This document shows, one piece after another, positions 24,208-33,380 of a stretch of 57,504 nucleotides of DNA; position 1 is the first letter of the stretch, and each line of letters starts with the position of its first letter. The position numbers and the translations under genes are program-made. The DNA comes from Lutimaribacter pacificus (lineage in GTDB: Bacteria > Pseudomonadota > Alphaproteobacteria > Rhodobacterales > Rhodobacteraceae), in contig NZ_FQZZ01000015.1 in assembly GCF_900142185.1 (NCBI RefSeq), forward strand, positions 1 through 57,504. Direction: 5' to 3'. The notes beneath the pieces are model-generated. The model had not been told where the DNA came from and searched no databases. It saw only the letters and a list, made by a program, of their open reading frames with translations.

Positions 24208-25425
24208 ATGGTTCGTGTTGTTTCCTTCAAAGATTTGCCAACCACTGACCTGCTTGTAGACGCAGTCTACGAGGGAGCTCCCGGTGGGCAATTGTCTGGT
24301 GAAGCGCTTTCGAAAGTTCTGCCTGGAACCGGCAATCTTGGAGGGTTCAGAGCCTCAGGTCGCGGAGACGACAAAAAATTTGTAGTACTATATACAAGTG
24401 GCGAAGATCAGGATTGGCCCGACAAGCTAGATAACAGCACAGGCCAATTCGTTTACTTCGGTGACAACAAGACGCCTGGGCACGAGCTTCACGACACCGA
24501 CCGCGGCGGAAACCGCATACTTCGTCGAGCGTTCGATTTGCTTCACGCAACGCCCGCAAATCGTGCACTCATACCGCCCTTCTTCATATTTCAAAAATAT
24601 CCTACTGCGGTCAGCGCTCGCTCCGTTCAATTCAAAGGTTTAGCCGTTCCAGGCTTCACAGGGTTACCTGCTACGTCGGACCTTGTGGCTGTTTGGAAGA
24701 CTACCAAAGGACAGCGCTTTCAGAACTACCAGGCAACCTTCACCGTCTTGGATACTGAGATCATCTCCCGCGCATGGCTGAACGATCTTGCTGCAGGAAA
24801 TAGCTTCACCGCTAACGCGCCAGCTGCATGGGCAGACTGGGTATCAAACGGCCGGTACAGACCGCTTGCCGCTGAGAGTACGACCGTCATTCGCGACGTG
24901 GCCACTCAAATGCCCGACACGGTTCAAAAGTCAGCTATGCTTGAAGTGGTGTGGCAGCATTTCAAAGACGCACCGCGTGCCTTTGAGGCCTTCGCGGCGC
25001 GAGTGTTTCAGATGCATGACCCCCGTGTAATTATTGATGAGGTTACACGCGCATCGGTCGACGGGGGTCGGGATGCTATCGGGCGTTACCTTCTGGGACT
25101 AAGCGAAGACCCGGTTTATGCCGAATTCTCGCTAGAAGCGAAATGCTACCGGCCTCCGCTAAATGGGGCTTCCGCAAACACAATCGGAGTTAAGGAAGTC
25201 GCACGACTGATCTCGCGTATCAGACACCGGGAATTCGGCGTCTTGGTGACAACTTCTGTCATCGGCCGACAAGCATACGAGGAGGTGCGAGAAGACCGTC
25301 ACCCGATAATTTTCCTTAGTGGAAAAGACATAACCGAAATTTTGACAGCAAGTGGTTTCAATACACCCGAGACGGTCAAAGAGCTTCTCGCACGAGAATT
25401 CGAGATACCTGGAGGCAGAAATTGA
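24208..25425 (+). CDS. AspBHI-like restriction endonuclease (modification-dependent type)
   Basis: I start at ATG 24208, behind AAGGGGG; a TTG one codon earlier is possible. The N-terminus (LLVDAVYEGAPGG, then GTGNLGGFRASG) matches the SRA-like recognition domain of AspBHI/MspJI enzymes. The C-terminal half is an Mrr-like catalytic domain: D289 (DGGRDAIG), then E310-A-K312 (SLEAKCY) with 20 residues between D and E, close to the D-X20-QAK arrangement of MspJI. Those enzymes cut near 5-methylcytosine. Its presence beside a C5 methyltransferase means its target context must differ or it must be controlled. It is 9 bases after the ATPase gene and overlaps drmA by 4 bp. Confidence 0.82.
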   Translation: MVRVVSFKDLPTTDLLVDAVYEGAPGGQLSGEALSKVLPGTGNLGGFRASGRGDDKKFVVLYTSGEDQDWPDKLDNSTGQFVYFGDNKTPGHELHDTDRGGNRILRRAFDLLHATPANRALIPPFFIFQKYPTAVSARSVQFKGLAVPGFTGLPATSDLVAVWKTTKGQRFQNYQATFTVLDTEIISRAWLNDLAAGNSFTANAPAAWADWVSNGRYRPLAAESTTVIRDVATQMPDTVQKSAMLEVVWQHFKDAPRAFEAFAARVFQMHDPRVIIDEVTRASVDGGRDAIGRYLLGLSEDPVYAEFSLEAKCYRPPLNGASANTIGVKEVARLISRIRHREFGVLVTTSVIGRQAYEEVREDRHPIIFLSGKDITEILTASGFNTPETVKELLAREFEIPGGRN

Positions 25426-28400
25426 GTGAAGAGCAGACTACCAAGCCATTGAACGCCTGGCTCGCCGTTGAGGAAGAAGTCGCCTTAGATGGCTTCCCAC
25501 ATCCCGATTTTGCGTTTCGGCTGAATGGTGATCCGAAGCTGCACACTGGTCTGTCCGTCGGAGATTGGGTGCTCTTCTCCAAGACAGATGCCACTCTAAG
25601 TCGTGTCGGCAAGGTAACACGCATTCGGACCGATCTTGGTGGCCAGAATGTCTATTTGGATCGGGCAAGCTTCATTCATCCGGGCACAAAAGCGTCAGCC
25701 TGCGGTTTAACGCTACCCACTAAAGGTGGAATTTCCCGCCTGTCATGGGACATCTTTGAGAATGCAGTTGCGACCACTACGGGAAAAGCGGTTGCCGATG
25801 TCCCTGCAATCGAAAACCAAGCTTACATTCGCGAGCTTCTTCAGCTTGCTGTCATGGATGACCTGTTAGGACCGGCCAATGGCCCGCACGAACAGATCGT
25901 CGATATGGGCGTTCGCGATCGATACCTGGTAGGCAAGCTGGCTCCGCAGCAAGGGAACAACGGAACCTCCGGCGGCATAGAAGGACTCGAAGGCCCGCTA
26001 GAGAGCGAGCCTGGAGAGGAAGAACCTGACGACTTGGAGGTTCACACTGGTCGGCACGAGGCGGGCGCGGAGTTCGAGCGGTCGACAGGTCGTGTTGATG
26101 CCGAGGCGGAATCCACTGAGGAGATAGATGCCGCAAGCAATCAGTCTTTGGTCCCTTCTAGCCTCGGAATAACGTTCTGCGTGGATGGCGACGTAGAGAC
26201 GATCGAGGTCGAGGCAATATGGGGAAAATACGTCCGCGAGTACGACCATGAGCATACGAAGCCAATCAACAAGAAAATTCGGGACGCAGATGGCAACGTC
26301 ACTGAAACAAGGCAGGAGGATGTCAAAGTCAAAGTTTGGCAGCGTGAACCTTGTGGCGGCAAGATTACCTTAGCGCTTAAAGATGGCGTTCTGAAGCCAC
26401 AGAAGCCCGATCCCAACAATCCGGATGTGCGCCTTCAAGGGACAGTGCGCGGCAAGAACGCAAACGGTGATCGTCTTGTCACGCTGTTCATCGTCAATGG
26501 GCAGGAAGAACCGGAAGAAAATAAGGACAGTGCTTGGGTATTTCAGCCCGAGATTATCATAAGAGCGAGCGACGGAACTCCAGACCCTGCCATTTTTAGG
26601 CGGCGCTTGGCAAACTCCAGTCAAGGGGACGATCCTGAACGTCACGCGCTAGAAATGGTGTATCGGCGACAGGTAGAATTCGCGGTTGGCCACGGCGTAG
26701 CTGTTCACGCAGAGACCGTGGCCAACAACACCGACTGCGCAAATGAAGTTCGTACGGCCATCATGCCCCAGTATGAAGTTCCGGTAACTGAGACCCCCGG
26801 ACTTCGCCCGGAAGACCGTCCGGCCATGCAAAAGATGATTGCTGAAGGCTACCTAGATATGGAGCATTTGGCATCGATGGAGCGCAATGATCTTGTCTCC
26901 GCGCTCCGCATTATTGCAAATGACTACGCCGACTGGATTTCAACGCAGAACAAACGTATCGGAAGCGATGTCGTCGGTCACGATGCGCAGGCTCTCGCCG
27001 CTCTTGAACGCTGCACAGAAATCAAGAAAAGACTGGATGAAGGCATCAAGGTCCTGGAAGATTCCAGCGATGACAAACCTCTTGAAGCCTTTCGGTTTGC
27101 CAATCGCGCAATGGCGCGTCAGCGTATTCACAGCATCTATGCCCTAGAGCGCCGAAGGGGCTCAAAAAAGGATGTCGAAGACTTCAATATTCGGAAGAAC
27201 CGGTCTTGGCGCCCGTTCCAGCTCGCCTTCGTATTGTTGTCGTTACCGTCCTTGGCCGACCCTCTTCACAGCGATCGAACGAAGCCACACGAAGCTCTAG
27301 CTGATCTCCTCTGGTTCCCGACCGGCGGTGGTAAGACCGAAGCATATCTCGGTGTTGCCGCTTTCGCGATGGCAATCAGGAGACTTCAAGGAAAGCTAGG
27401 AGGTTTTGATGGTACCCGCGGCCTTGGCGTGATCATGCGCTATACGCTGCGTTTGCTGACCCTTCAGCAATTCCAAAGAGCGACCACGCTGATTTGTGCT
27501 ATGGAAGTTTTGCGTCAAGAAGCGCGGGCCGCAGGTGATAAGAGCCTGGGCGCGACGCCCTTCACGATCGGACTTTGGGTAGGCAACAAGGTCACTCCCG
27601 GTACGACTGAAGAGAGCCACGCTGCCATTCGTGATATCCGCGATCCAGATAAGTACGATGAAGGCAGCACTTCGCCTGCCCAGCTAACCAGTTGTCCCTG
27701 GTGCGGAAGCGAAGTGCGCGATAGCAGGGATATCTTTGTAAACAAGGCCCAGAAGCGGACCGAGATTTATTGCGGTGACAAGAAAGGTCGCTGTGCATTC
27801 TCCAAAGGAAAATCCAGCAAGAATGCTCACCCGGGCATCCCCGTCGTAGTTGTCGACGAAGAAATCTATCACCGTCCGCCTTCCATGATGATCGCCACAG
27901 TGGACAAGTTCGCACTTATGGCTTGGCGCGGCGAAGCCCGAACTCTGTTCGGACGGGCGACAAAGGAATGCCCGCGCCACGGTTTGCTTTGGCCGGAAGC
28001 TGACTGCACCGGCAAACACCGAGCATTCAAAGGGATGCCCAGCACCGACACTCGGTCTATCAGTCCGATCCGGCCGCCTGACCTGATCATTCAGGACGAG
28101 TTCCATTTGATCAGTGGTCCTCTGGGAACGATGGTCGGCCTCTATGAAACCGCGATCGATGAACTCTCGGGCTGGAAGATTGGCGATGAGGTAATCAAGC
28201 CCAAGATCGTGGCGTCCACCGCTACCGTCCGCAAGGCCCCGGAGCAGGTCAACAATGTCTTCATGCGCAGGGTGGCGGTCTTCCCGCCACATGGGCTCGA
28301 CATTGCCGACAACTTCTTCTCTGTCCAAAGGCCGATTACACAAATTCCAGGTCGGCGATATATCGGCGTTTGTTCGCCTGGTAGCTCGCGACCTGCTATG

Positions 28401-29489
28401 TTGATCCGTGTCTATACAGCATTTCTGACCGCATCACAGGCACTCTTTGACCGTTTCGGACAAGCGGCCGATCCGTACATGACCGCAGTGGGTTATTTCA
28501 ACTCTCTACGCGAGCTCGGCGGAATGAAACGCTTGGCCGAAGACGATGTTCAAACACGATCTTATCGCGTGAACATGAGCATGGTCGATAGACCAGGCCT
28601 TGCCCAACGTAGTGTCAACAATGTCGACGAGCTCACCTCGCGAGTGTCCAGTCGTGACATTCCCAAGAAGCTGGACCTCTTGGAGGTAAAGTTCAAAGCG
28701 GAATACGATGACAGCGAGGAAAAGTTCGTCACGAGATGGGAGGAAAACGAGCATCGGTCTGTCGACGCGGTATTGGCGACAAACATGCTGTCTGTTGGGG
28801 TGGACGTTAACCGCCTCGGGCTCATGATCGTGAATGGTCAGCCAAAGGGTACGGCCGAGTACATTCAGGCGACCAGCCGTGTCGGTCGTGCATCACCGGG
28901 CCTCGTTTGCACTGTGCTTACATGGGCGCGCCCACGTGACCTCTCGCATTACGAGACTTTCGAGCATTATCACGCAACTTTCTACAAGCATGTAGAAGCC
29001 CAATCGGTGACGCCATTCTCGCCTCGGGCGATGGACCGGGGTCTAACCGGTGCGCTCGTGAGCGTAATGCGTTTGGAAGACGATGACTTCAATCCGAACA
29101 CCGGCGCAGCGGCGCTTGATCGTACGGACAAAGACGCGGCCAAGCATGCGAGCAACGTTCTGGTAAGTCGCGCTTGGAACGTTACGCACGAGTCGAAGGT
29201 GAAGACGCTTGCAACCGATGAAATCAAATCCCGAATTGATGAGTGGTGCGGTGAAGCCGCTAAGGGGGGACGAACGCTAGGATATGAGAAGAAGGGTCCA
29301 GGCAAGGATAAGATGGTTGCGTTGCTCAAGAAGCCAGGTGTCAAAGCCTGGGATGATTTCACGGTTCCGATGTCCATGCGCGAAGTCGAGCCGGGAGTAC
29401 GTTTGGTGATGAGTAAAGTAAGAGGCGGTTCCGGGCCCAGTTGGACGCCACCGCCTTTGGATACCAGTGACGCGGAGGGGGAAGAATGA
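25422..29489 (+). CDS. drmA: DrmA: helicase-domain core protein of DISARM
   Basis: The 1355-residue product starts at TTG 25422 inside the previous stop. It has a long N-terminal region with acidic linkers (about 180-250), Walker A TGGGKT (634-639, LLWFPTGGGKTEAYL), a DEFH box (about 892, IIQDEFHLISGPLG), and second-domain motifs NMLSVGVDVNRLG and QATSRVGR (1149-1156). Paired cysteines (CPWCG near 756 and CGDKKGRC) suggest a zinc site between the RecA domains. DrmA and DrmB form the complex that engages unmethylated DNA with single-stranded 5' overhangs in characterised DISARM. It is coupled to drmB by 4 bp. Confidence 0.93.
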   Translation: MSEEQTTKPLNAWLAVEEEVALDGFPHPDFAFRLNGDPKLHTGLSVGDWVLFSKTDATLSRVGKVTRIRTDLGGQNVYLDRASFIHPGTKASACGLTLPTKGGISRLSWDIFENAVATTTGKAVADVPAIENQAYIRELLQLAVMDDLLGPANGPHEQIVDMGVRDRYLVGKLAPQQGNNGTSGGIEGLEGPLESEPGEEEPDDLEVHTGRHEAGAEFERSTGRVDAEAESTEEIDAASNQSLVPSSLGITFCVDGDVETIEVEAIWGKYVREYDHEHTKPINKKIRDADGNVTETRQEDVKVKVWQREPCGGKITLALKDGVLKPQKPDPNNPDVRLQGTVRGKNANGDRLVTLFIVNGQEEPEENKDSAWVFQPEIIIRASDGTPDPAIFRRRLANSSQGDDPERHALEMVYRRQVEFAVGHGVAVHAETVANNTDCANEVRTAIMPQYEVPVTETPGLRPEDRPAMQKMIAEGYLDMEHLASMERNDLVSALRIIANDYADWISTQNKRIGSDVVGHDAQALAALERCTEIKKRLDEGIKVLEDSSDDKPLEAFRFANRAMARQRIHSIYALERRRGSKKDVEDFNIRKNRSWRPFQLAFVLLSLPSLADPLHSDRTKPHEALADLLWFPTGGGKTEAYLGVAAFAMAIRRLQGKLGGFDGTRGLGVIMRYTLRLLTLQQFQRATTLICAMEVLRQEARAAGDKSLGATPFTIGLWVGNKVTPGTTEESHAAIRDIRDPDKYDEGSTSPAQLTSCPWCGSEVRDSRDIFVNKAQKRTEIYCGDKKGRCAFSKGKSSKNAHPGIPVVVVDEEIYHRPPSMMIATVDKFALMAWRGEARTLFGRATKECPRHGLLWPEADCTGKHRAFKGMPSTDTRSISPIRPPDLIIQDEFHLISGPLGTMVGLYETAIDELSGWKIGDEVIKPKIVASTATVRKAPEQVNNVFMRRVAVFPPHGLDIADNFFSVQRPITQIPGRRYIGVCSPGSSRPAMLIRVYTAFLTASQALFDRFGQAADPYMTAVGYFNSLRELGGMKRLAEDDVQTRSYRVNMSMVDRPGLAQRSVNNVDELTSRVSSRDIPKKLDLLEVKFKAEYDDSEEKFVTRWEENEHRSVDAVLATNMLSVGVDVNRLGLMIVNGQPKGTAEYIQATSRVGRASPGLVCTVLTWARPRDLSHYETFEHYHATFYKHVEAQSVTPFSPRAMDRGLTGALVSVMRLEDDDFNPNTGAAALDRTDKDAAKHASNVLVSRAWNVTHESKVKTLATDEIKSRIDEWCGEAAKGGRTLGYEKKGPGKDKMVALLKKPGVKAWDDFTVPMSMREVEPGVRLVMSKVRGGSGPSWTPPPLDTSDAEGEE

Positions 29490-31345
29490 GTGGAGACAGA
29501 ACGCCAGTCGGGCAGGTGCGCCCCTCGCAGCTTCTTTGGACCTATGGACCTGGAGCTCTAATTGACCTTCCAAACCTTTCCGTCGTGACGCTTGGCATCG
29601 ATCGCTGGGAGAAAAGCCGATGCCAACCGATAGATGAGGCGCGCCTACTTGCAGCTGTTCGCCGCGTGCTAGGCCCACAGGTCGAAACGCTGCGCATCCC
29701 TCCTTTCACAAGGGAAGAGAACGTCGAACGCTTTTCGGCGGAATCACTGATCGGCGTACCGGTTCGTCCCTTTCCGAGGTGGCTGAGATGCGTGAAGTGT
29801 GGGCTTTTGTCCGAGTATGATCTCGGCCTTTTCGAGTGCAAAGAGCACTTCAAACCCGAACGCACACGGTTCGTTCACAAAGACTGCACGGGGTCGAAAG
29901 GCGATCAAAAGGCAAAAGACGCCGACGCAGTACCCGCGCGTTTTCTGCTTGCCTGCCGCGAGGGGCATCTCGATGACTTCCCGTGGCACTATTTCGTCCA
30001 TAGCGGTCCTTCTAGCTGTACGGGAACACTACGCTTCTTCGAGAGTGGCGCTTCCCTTCAAACCGAAAATCTGTGGGTGAAGTGTGATGAATGCGGCGCG
30101 TCCCGGAACATGGCTCACGCTTTCGGCAAGGCCGGAAAAGACAACCTTCCCTCCTGCCGTGGACGTCATCCGCATATGGACGAGTATGCTGATGGATGCG
30201 ACGAGCAGCCGCGTGCGGTTCTTTTAGGGGCCACGAATAGCTGGTTTCCCATCACTCTATCGGCTCTGGCGATACCTGTAACCATTGGTTCTGCCCGAGA
30301 TATCGTCGACGCGCTCTGGGATGATTTCGAAGATGTTGAGGACAAAGCGGAACTGAAAGGCACGCTAAAGGCTCTCAAAAAACGCGAAGCAATCCCAGGG
30401 CTGGATGACTTCACCTTGGATGAGATTTGGGATGCCATCACTGAAAAGCAGAACGGAACGGCCGAAGCGAGCGTCGACAGCGCTGACATCAAGGGGCCGG
30501 AGTGGAAGGTCCTGACCAACCCCAACCCGCCAACTGACTGGCCTCATTTTTTGAGTAAGTCGGTGTCTGCACCCAAACAGTTTGAGAAACCGATAAAGTC
30601 CGTGCTTCTCCTGGAACGCCTGCGTGAGGTTAACGCGCTGCTGGGGTTCACTCGTGTCGAAGCTCCGGAAGAGGGCGGCGTAGGGGATGACACGGCTGCC
30701 CGCGCTGATCTCGGAAAAGGAGTTCCCGATTGGATACCCGCGTCGGAAGTGCATGGCGAAGGAATCTTCATACGCTTCGACGAAGCTGAGATAGCCGCTT
30801 GGGAAAAGAAGGACTCCGTGAAAGCGCGAGATGCGATGCTGTATGCCGGACACAGAGGCTGGCGGATAGCGCGTGGCCTTGATCCCGACGAGAACTATCC
30901 AGGAGTTCGCTACGCGATGCTCCACACACTTTCGCATTTGCTCATTCGAGAGTTGGCCTTGGAATGTGGATATAACGCGGCCAGCATTCGCGAGAGAATA
31001 TATGCGGATACCTCTGAGAGCGACAATCAGGCTGGGATATTGATTTATACCGCTGCCGCGGACTCCGATGGCACGTTGGGTGGACTTGTCGATCTTGGAA
31101 ACCCTGACAATCTTGGAAGGCTCATTTCGCAAGCTCTCCAGCGGGGACAGATTTGCTCTTCTGACCCACTTTGCTCAGAGCACAGTCCTGAGAAAGATCG
31201 CTCTCTGCACGCGGCTGCTTGTCATGCATGTTCATTCGTAGCGGAGACCTCATGTGAGCTTGGAAATCGCTTCATAGACCGTGCGCTGATCATCCCGACG
31301 CTTGATGTGACCGATGCGGCTTTCTTCGCTGGAGGCGCCACTTGA
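29486..31345 (+). CDS. drmB: DrmB: DUF1998-domain core protein of DISARM
   Basis: The 619-residue protein begins RPSQLLWTYGPGALIDLPN, the conserved DrmB N-terminus. Two zinc-type clusters follow (CVKCG...C near 108-125, CDECG...C near 198-225). The C-terminus is DUF1998: YAMLHTLSHLLIRELALECGY near 475 and a cysteine-rich end (CSSDPLC...ACHACSF...C near 555-590). DUF1998 proteins partner with helicases such as DrmA. The gene overlaps drmA and drmC by 4 bp each, fixing the drmABC core order. Confidence 0.93.
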   Translation: MSGDRTPVGQVRPSQLLWTYGPGALIDLPNLSVVTLGIDRWEKSRCQPIDEARLLAAVRRVLGPQVETLRIPPFTREENVERFSAESLIGVPVRPFPRWLRCVKCGLLSEYDLGLFECKEHFKPERTRFVHKDCTGSKGDQKAKDADAVPARFLLACREGHLDDFPWHYFVHSGPSSCTGTLRFFESGASLQTENLWVKCDECGASRNMAHAFGKAGKDNLPSCRGRHPHMDEYADGCDEQPRAVLLGATNSWFPITLSALAIPVTIGSARDIVDALWDDFEDVEDKAELKGTLKALKKREAIPGLDDFTLDEIWDAITEKQNGTAEASVDSADIKGPEWKVLTNPNPPTDWPHFLSKSVSAPKQFEKPIKSVLLLERLREVNALLGFTRVEAPEEGGVGDDTAARADLGKGVPDWIPASEVHGEGIFIRFDEAEIAAWEKKDSVKARDAMLYAGHRGWRIARGLDPDENYPGVRYAMLHTLSHLLIRELALECGYNAASIRERIYADTSESDNQAGILIYTAAADSDGTLGGLVDLGNPDNLGRLISQALQRGQICSSDPLCSEHSPEKDRSLHAAACHACSFVAETSCELGNRFIDRALIIPTLDVTDAAFFAGGAT

Positions 31346-32106
31346 TAAGGCTCCTTGAGGCAGTGTCTGATGTCGTTTCCAATACGCCGCCTGAGAAAGT
31401 TGAGCAGCTGGCCCAGCTTGCCGCTCGACTGGCGAGCTCGGCGGAAGCGAAACGGCTTTCGCAATGGGCGATAGCACCTGAATCCAAGAAGCGACTAAAG
31501 CGGCTTATCGAAGAGTGGGAAAGGGAAAGCTCCATTTCGGGTGCCGAGCTCTCTGCCATGATCAAGGCGGCGAGCTATGTGCAGATAAAAATAAGTGGTG
31601 AGCAGATAATCGAGCTCGTGTGGACTGGGCCCTCTAGTCACCTTGTACCCACTCGGAAGACAGAGCGTGCGCTCATCCAAGTCATCCAGCACGCCCAAGA
31701 GCGTCTCTTTTTGACTAGCTTTGTCGCCTACAAAGTCGATGAAATCATTGAGGCCTTAAAGCTAGCTATCGAACGCGGCGTGAAGGTTTCGATCCTCTTG
31801 GAACGAAGCGAAAGCGATGGAGGTGCCGTGTCCAACGATGGCATTTCCACGATGAAAAAGACTCTGCCGGAAGCGTCCGTATTCGCGTGGGACAGCAAGG
31901 CTGACTCGTTCATGGGTGGTAAGGTTCATGCCAAGGTGGCTGTCGCCGACGAAGAAGTGTGCTTCATCTCAAGCGCCAACCTTACGGGGCATGCAATGGA
32001 AAAGAACATGGAAGCAGGAGTCTTGATAGAAGGCGGCACTGTCCCAGAAAAGCTACATCGTCACCTAGAGGCGCTGATTACAACGAAACAGCTTACGCGA
32101 GCCTGA
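31342..32106 (+). CDS. drmC: DrmC: phospholipase D-family nuclease of DISARM
   Basis: The 254-residue product starts at TTG 31342 (TTGATAAGG), overlapping drmB by 4 bp. It has one clear HKD motif: H196, K198 and D203 (VHAKVAVADEEVCFISSANLTG), the PLD-superfamily active site, so a dimer would be needed for a full site. An earlier segment, TSFVAYKVDEIIEALKLAIERGVKV, is the matching first half of the fold. DrmC is the presumed DNA-cutting subunit, although published work found it partly dispensable in one system. Confidence 0.92.
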   Translation: MIRLLEAVSDVVSNTPPEKVEQLAQLAARLASSAEAKRLSQWAIAPESKKRLKRLIEEWERESSISGAELSAMIKAASYVQIKISGEQIIELVWTGPSSHLVPTRKTERALIQVIQHAQERLFLTSFVAYKVDEIIEALKLAIERGVKVSILLERSESDGGAVSNDGISTMKKTLPEASVFAWDSKADSFMGGKVHAKVAVADEEVCFISSANLTGHAMEKNMEAGVLIEGGTVPEKLHRHLEALITTKQLTRA

Positions 32107-32597
32107 TGGACAAGGTCGACCCGACAACCCGTTCTCGCATCATGGCTTCGGTTGGGCAGAAGAACACAGGCCCGGAAATGCGACTGAGGTCGGCGCTACA
32201 CAAAAGGGGCCTGCGTTACAGGCTTCACTATCGGCGACTGCCGGGGAGCCCTGACATCGTTCTTCCCAAATATCGAGCGGTCATCTTCGTACATGGATGC
32301 TATTGGCATCGCCATGGATGTTACCGATCGACCACGCCAAAATCGCGGCAAGAGTTTTGGAACGAGAAATTCCGGGCGAATATGAAACGCGATGAGCGCA
32401 ATACTAAGCAACTGCTCGATCTTGGTTGGCGTGTTTTGATCGTATGGGAGTGTGCGTTAATTGGCAAAACCGCTCTGGAACCAGAGGAATCCGCTGGACG
32501 TGTTATCTTGTGGTTGGGTGGCACTGATCCAAGAGGCGATGTGGCCGGAAAAGCGGTGGAAAAAAGTAGCTCGAACCTTCCGCATGGCGAAGGTTGA
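32106..32597 (+). CDS. vsr: Vsr: very short patch repair (T:G mismatch) endonuclease
   Basis: The start is ATG 32106, overlapping the drmC stop as TGATG. The 163-residue product has the Vsr signature: RSRIMASVGQKNTGPEMRLR, catalytic D50 (GSPDIVLPKYRAVIFVHGCYWHRHGC) with the histidines and cysteines of the zinc and active sites, and a closing LGWRVLIVWEC. Vsr nicks 5' of the T in T:G mismatches from deaminated 5mC. It is normally encoded beside a C5 methyltransferase; here eight genes separate it from the MTase, as the second-last gene of the same operon. Confidence 0.93.
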   Translation: MDKVDPTTRSRIMASVGQKNTGPEMRLRSALHKRGLRYRLHYRRLPGSPDIVLPKYRAVIFVHGCYWHRHGCYRSTTPKSRQEFWNEKFRANMKRDERNTKQLLDLGWRVLIVWECALIGKTALEPEESAGRVILWLGGTDPRGDVAGKAVEKSSSNLPHGEG

Positions 32598-33232
32598 TCG
32601 CTACAATTTCAAAAACCGAGGAAGCACTACAGTTGGCTACAAAGGAAGACATACTTGAGCAGATTGTTGAGGAATATCTCGTTCATAAGGGGTATTTCGT
32701 GCAGCACAATTTGAAATTTTTGCCGCGAAAAGATCACCCTGAGTTTGTGAGCAACCAAGACTCAAACCATAGTGATATAGACGTTCTGGGTTTTCACCCG
32801 ACTATCGACGGTGATCGGAAAGTTGTCGCGGTCAGCTGCAAGAGCTGGCAGGGCGGCTTCAATCCCGCCTCTGAGATTGCTGCCATAGAACAAGACAAGG
32901 TGCTGCGCGGGCGGAAGGCGTGGAAAGCGTTCCGCGAACTGACCGTTCCTAAATGGTCCGAAGCGTTTGTAAGGGCCGTTCGCGATGCAACAGGTACGGA
33001 CCGCTTCACCTACGTCTTGGCCGTCGCAAAACTGGGTGGCGAACGATCAGTTTGGGAAAGTTATCAACCGTTTTCAGATGCCATTGGTGGCAACCCGGTT
33101 ACGATACTCACCTTCAGTGAAATGGTACGGGAAATTCAGTCCGAGCTTACCACGACGCTTGCAGCTACTGAGGTTGGGCGCATGCTGCAGATGTTTCAGG
33201 CTGCGGGAATTGAAGTCGGAGGGGACGGCTGA
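32594..33232 (+). CDS. PD-(D/E)XK-like nuclease-fold protein, last gene of the DISARM operon
   Basis: The 212-residue product starts at TTG 32594 within the vsr stop (TTGA); another TTG at about 32633 (before MATKEDILEQ-like sequence) is possible. A nuclease-like core reads SDIDVLGFHP, then VVAVSCKSW. It matches the DxD...(D/E)xK pattern of Mrr/VRR-type proteins except that serine replaces the expected acid before C-K. It may be a specificity or inhibitory subunit, or use another carboxylate. It ends the operon just before the island boundary. Family assignment is moderate, function unknown. Confidence 0.65.
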   Translation: MIATISKTEEALQLATKEDILEQIVEEYLVHKGYFVQHNLKFLPRKDHPEFVSNQDSNHSDIDVLGFHPTIDGDRKVVAVSCKSWQGGFNPASEIAAIEQDKVLRGRKAWKAFRELTVPKWSEAFVRAVRDATGTDRFTYVLAVAKLGGERSVWESYQPFSDAIGGNPVTILTFSEMVREIQSELTTTLAATEVGRMLQMFQAAGIEVGGDG

Positions 33233-33380
33233 TCTCTAGTTTGTCCGCCAAGCTGGTGGGACATGATGCTGGAATTCCCAAACAGTTGGTGGAACAAAAA
33301 AATGTCCCACTGACCTCTAATCCTTTGAACAAACACGTTACTGTGACGCCGCCCCCGGGCACCACTTCATCCTAGGATTG
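33233..33380 (+). other. Right-hand island boundary with inverted and direct repeats
   Basis: GTGGGACAT (33256-33264) and ATGTCCCAC (33302-33310) are perfect 9-base inverted repeats. Within them AGCTGGTGGGACA (about 33251) and AGTTGGTGGAACA (about 33283) are near-direct repeats. GC rises sharply over the next ~60 bases into core sequence. The block could be an attachment site core with arm sites, or the DISARM operon's terminator. No integrase is in the window to decide. The rest of the gap, to 33508, has a CGATGTC/GACATCG hairpin at 33391-33410 behind nrdJ. Confidence 0.45.

Noticed and set aside
33256-33310. Insertion-sequence end
   Set aside because: Only one inverted pair, no transposase and no target duplication are visible.
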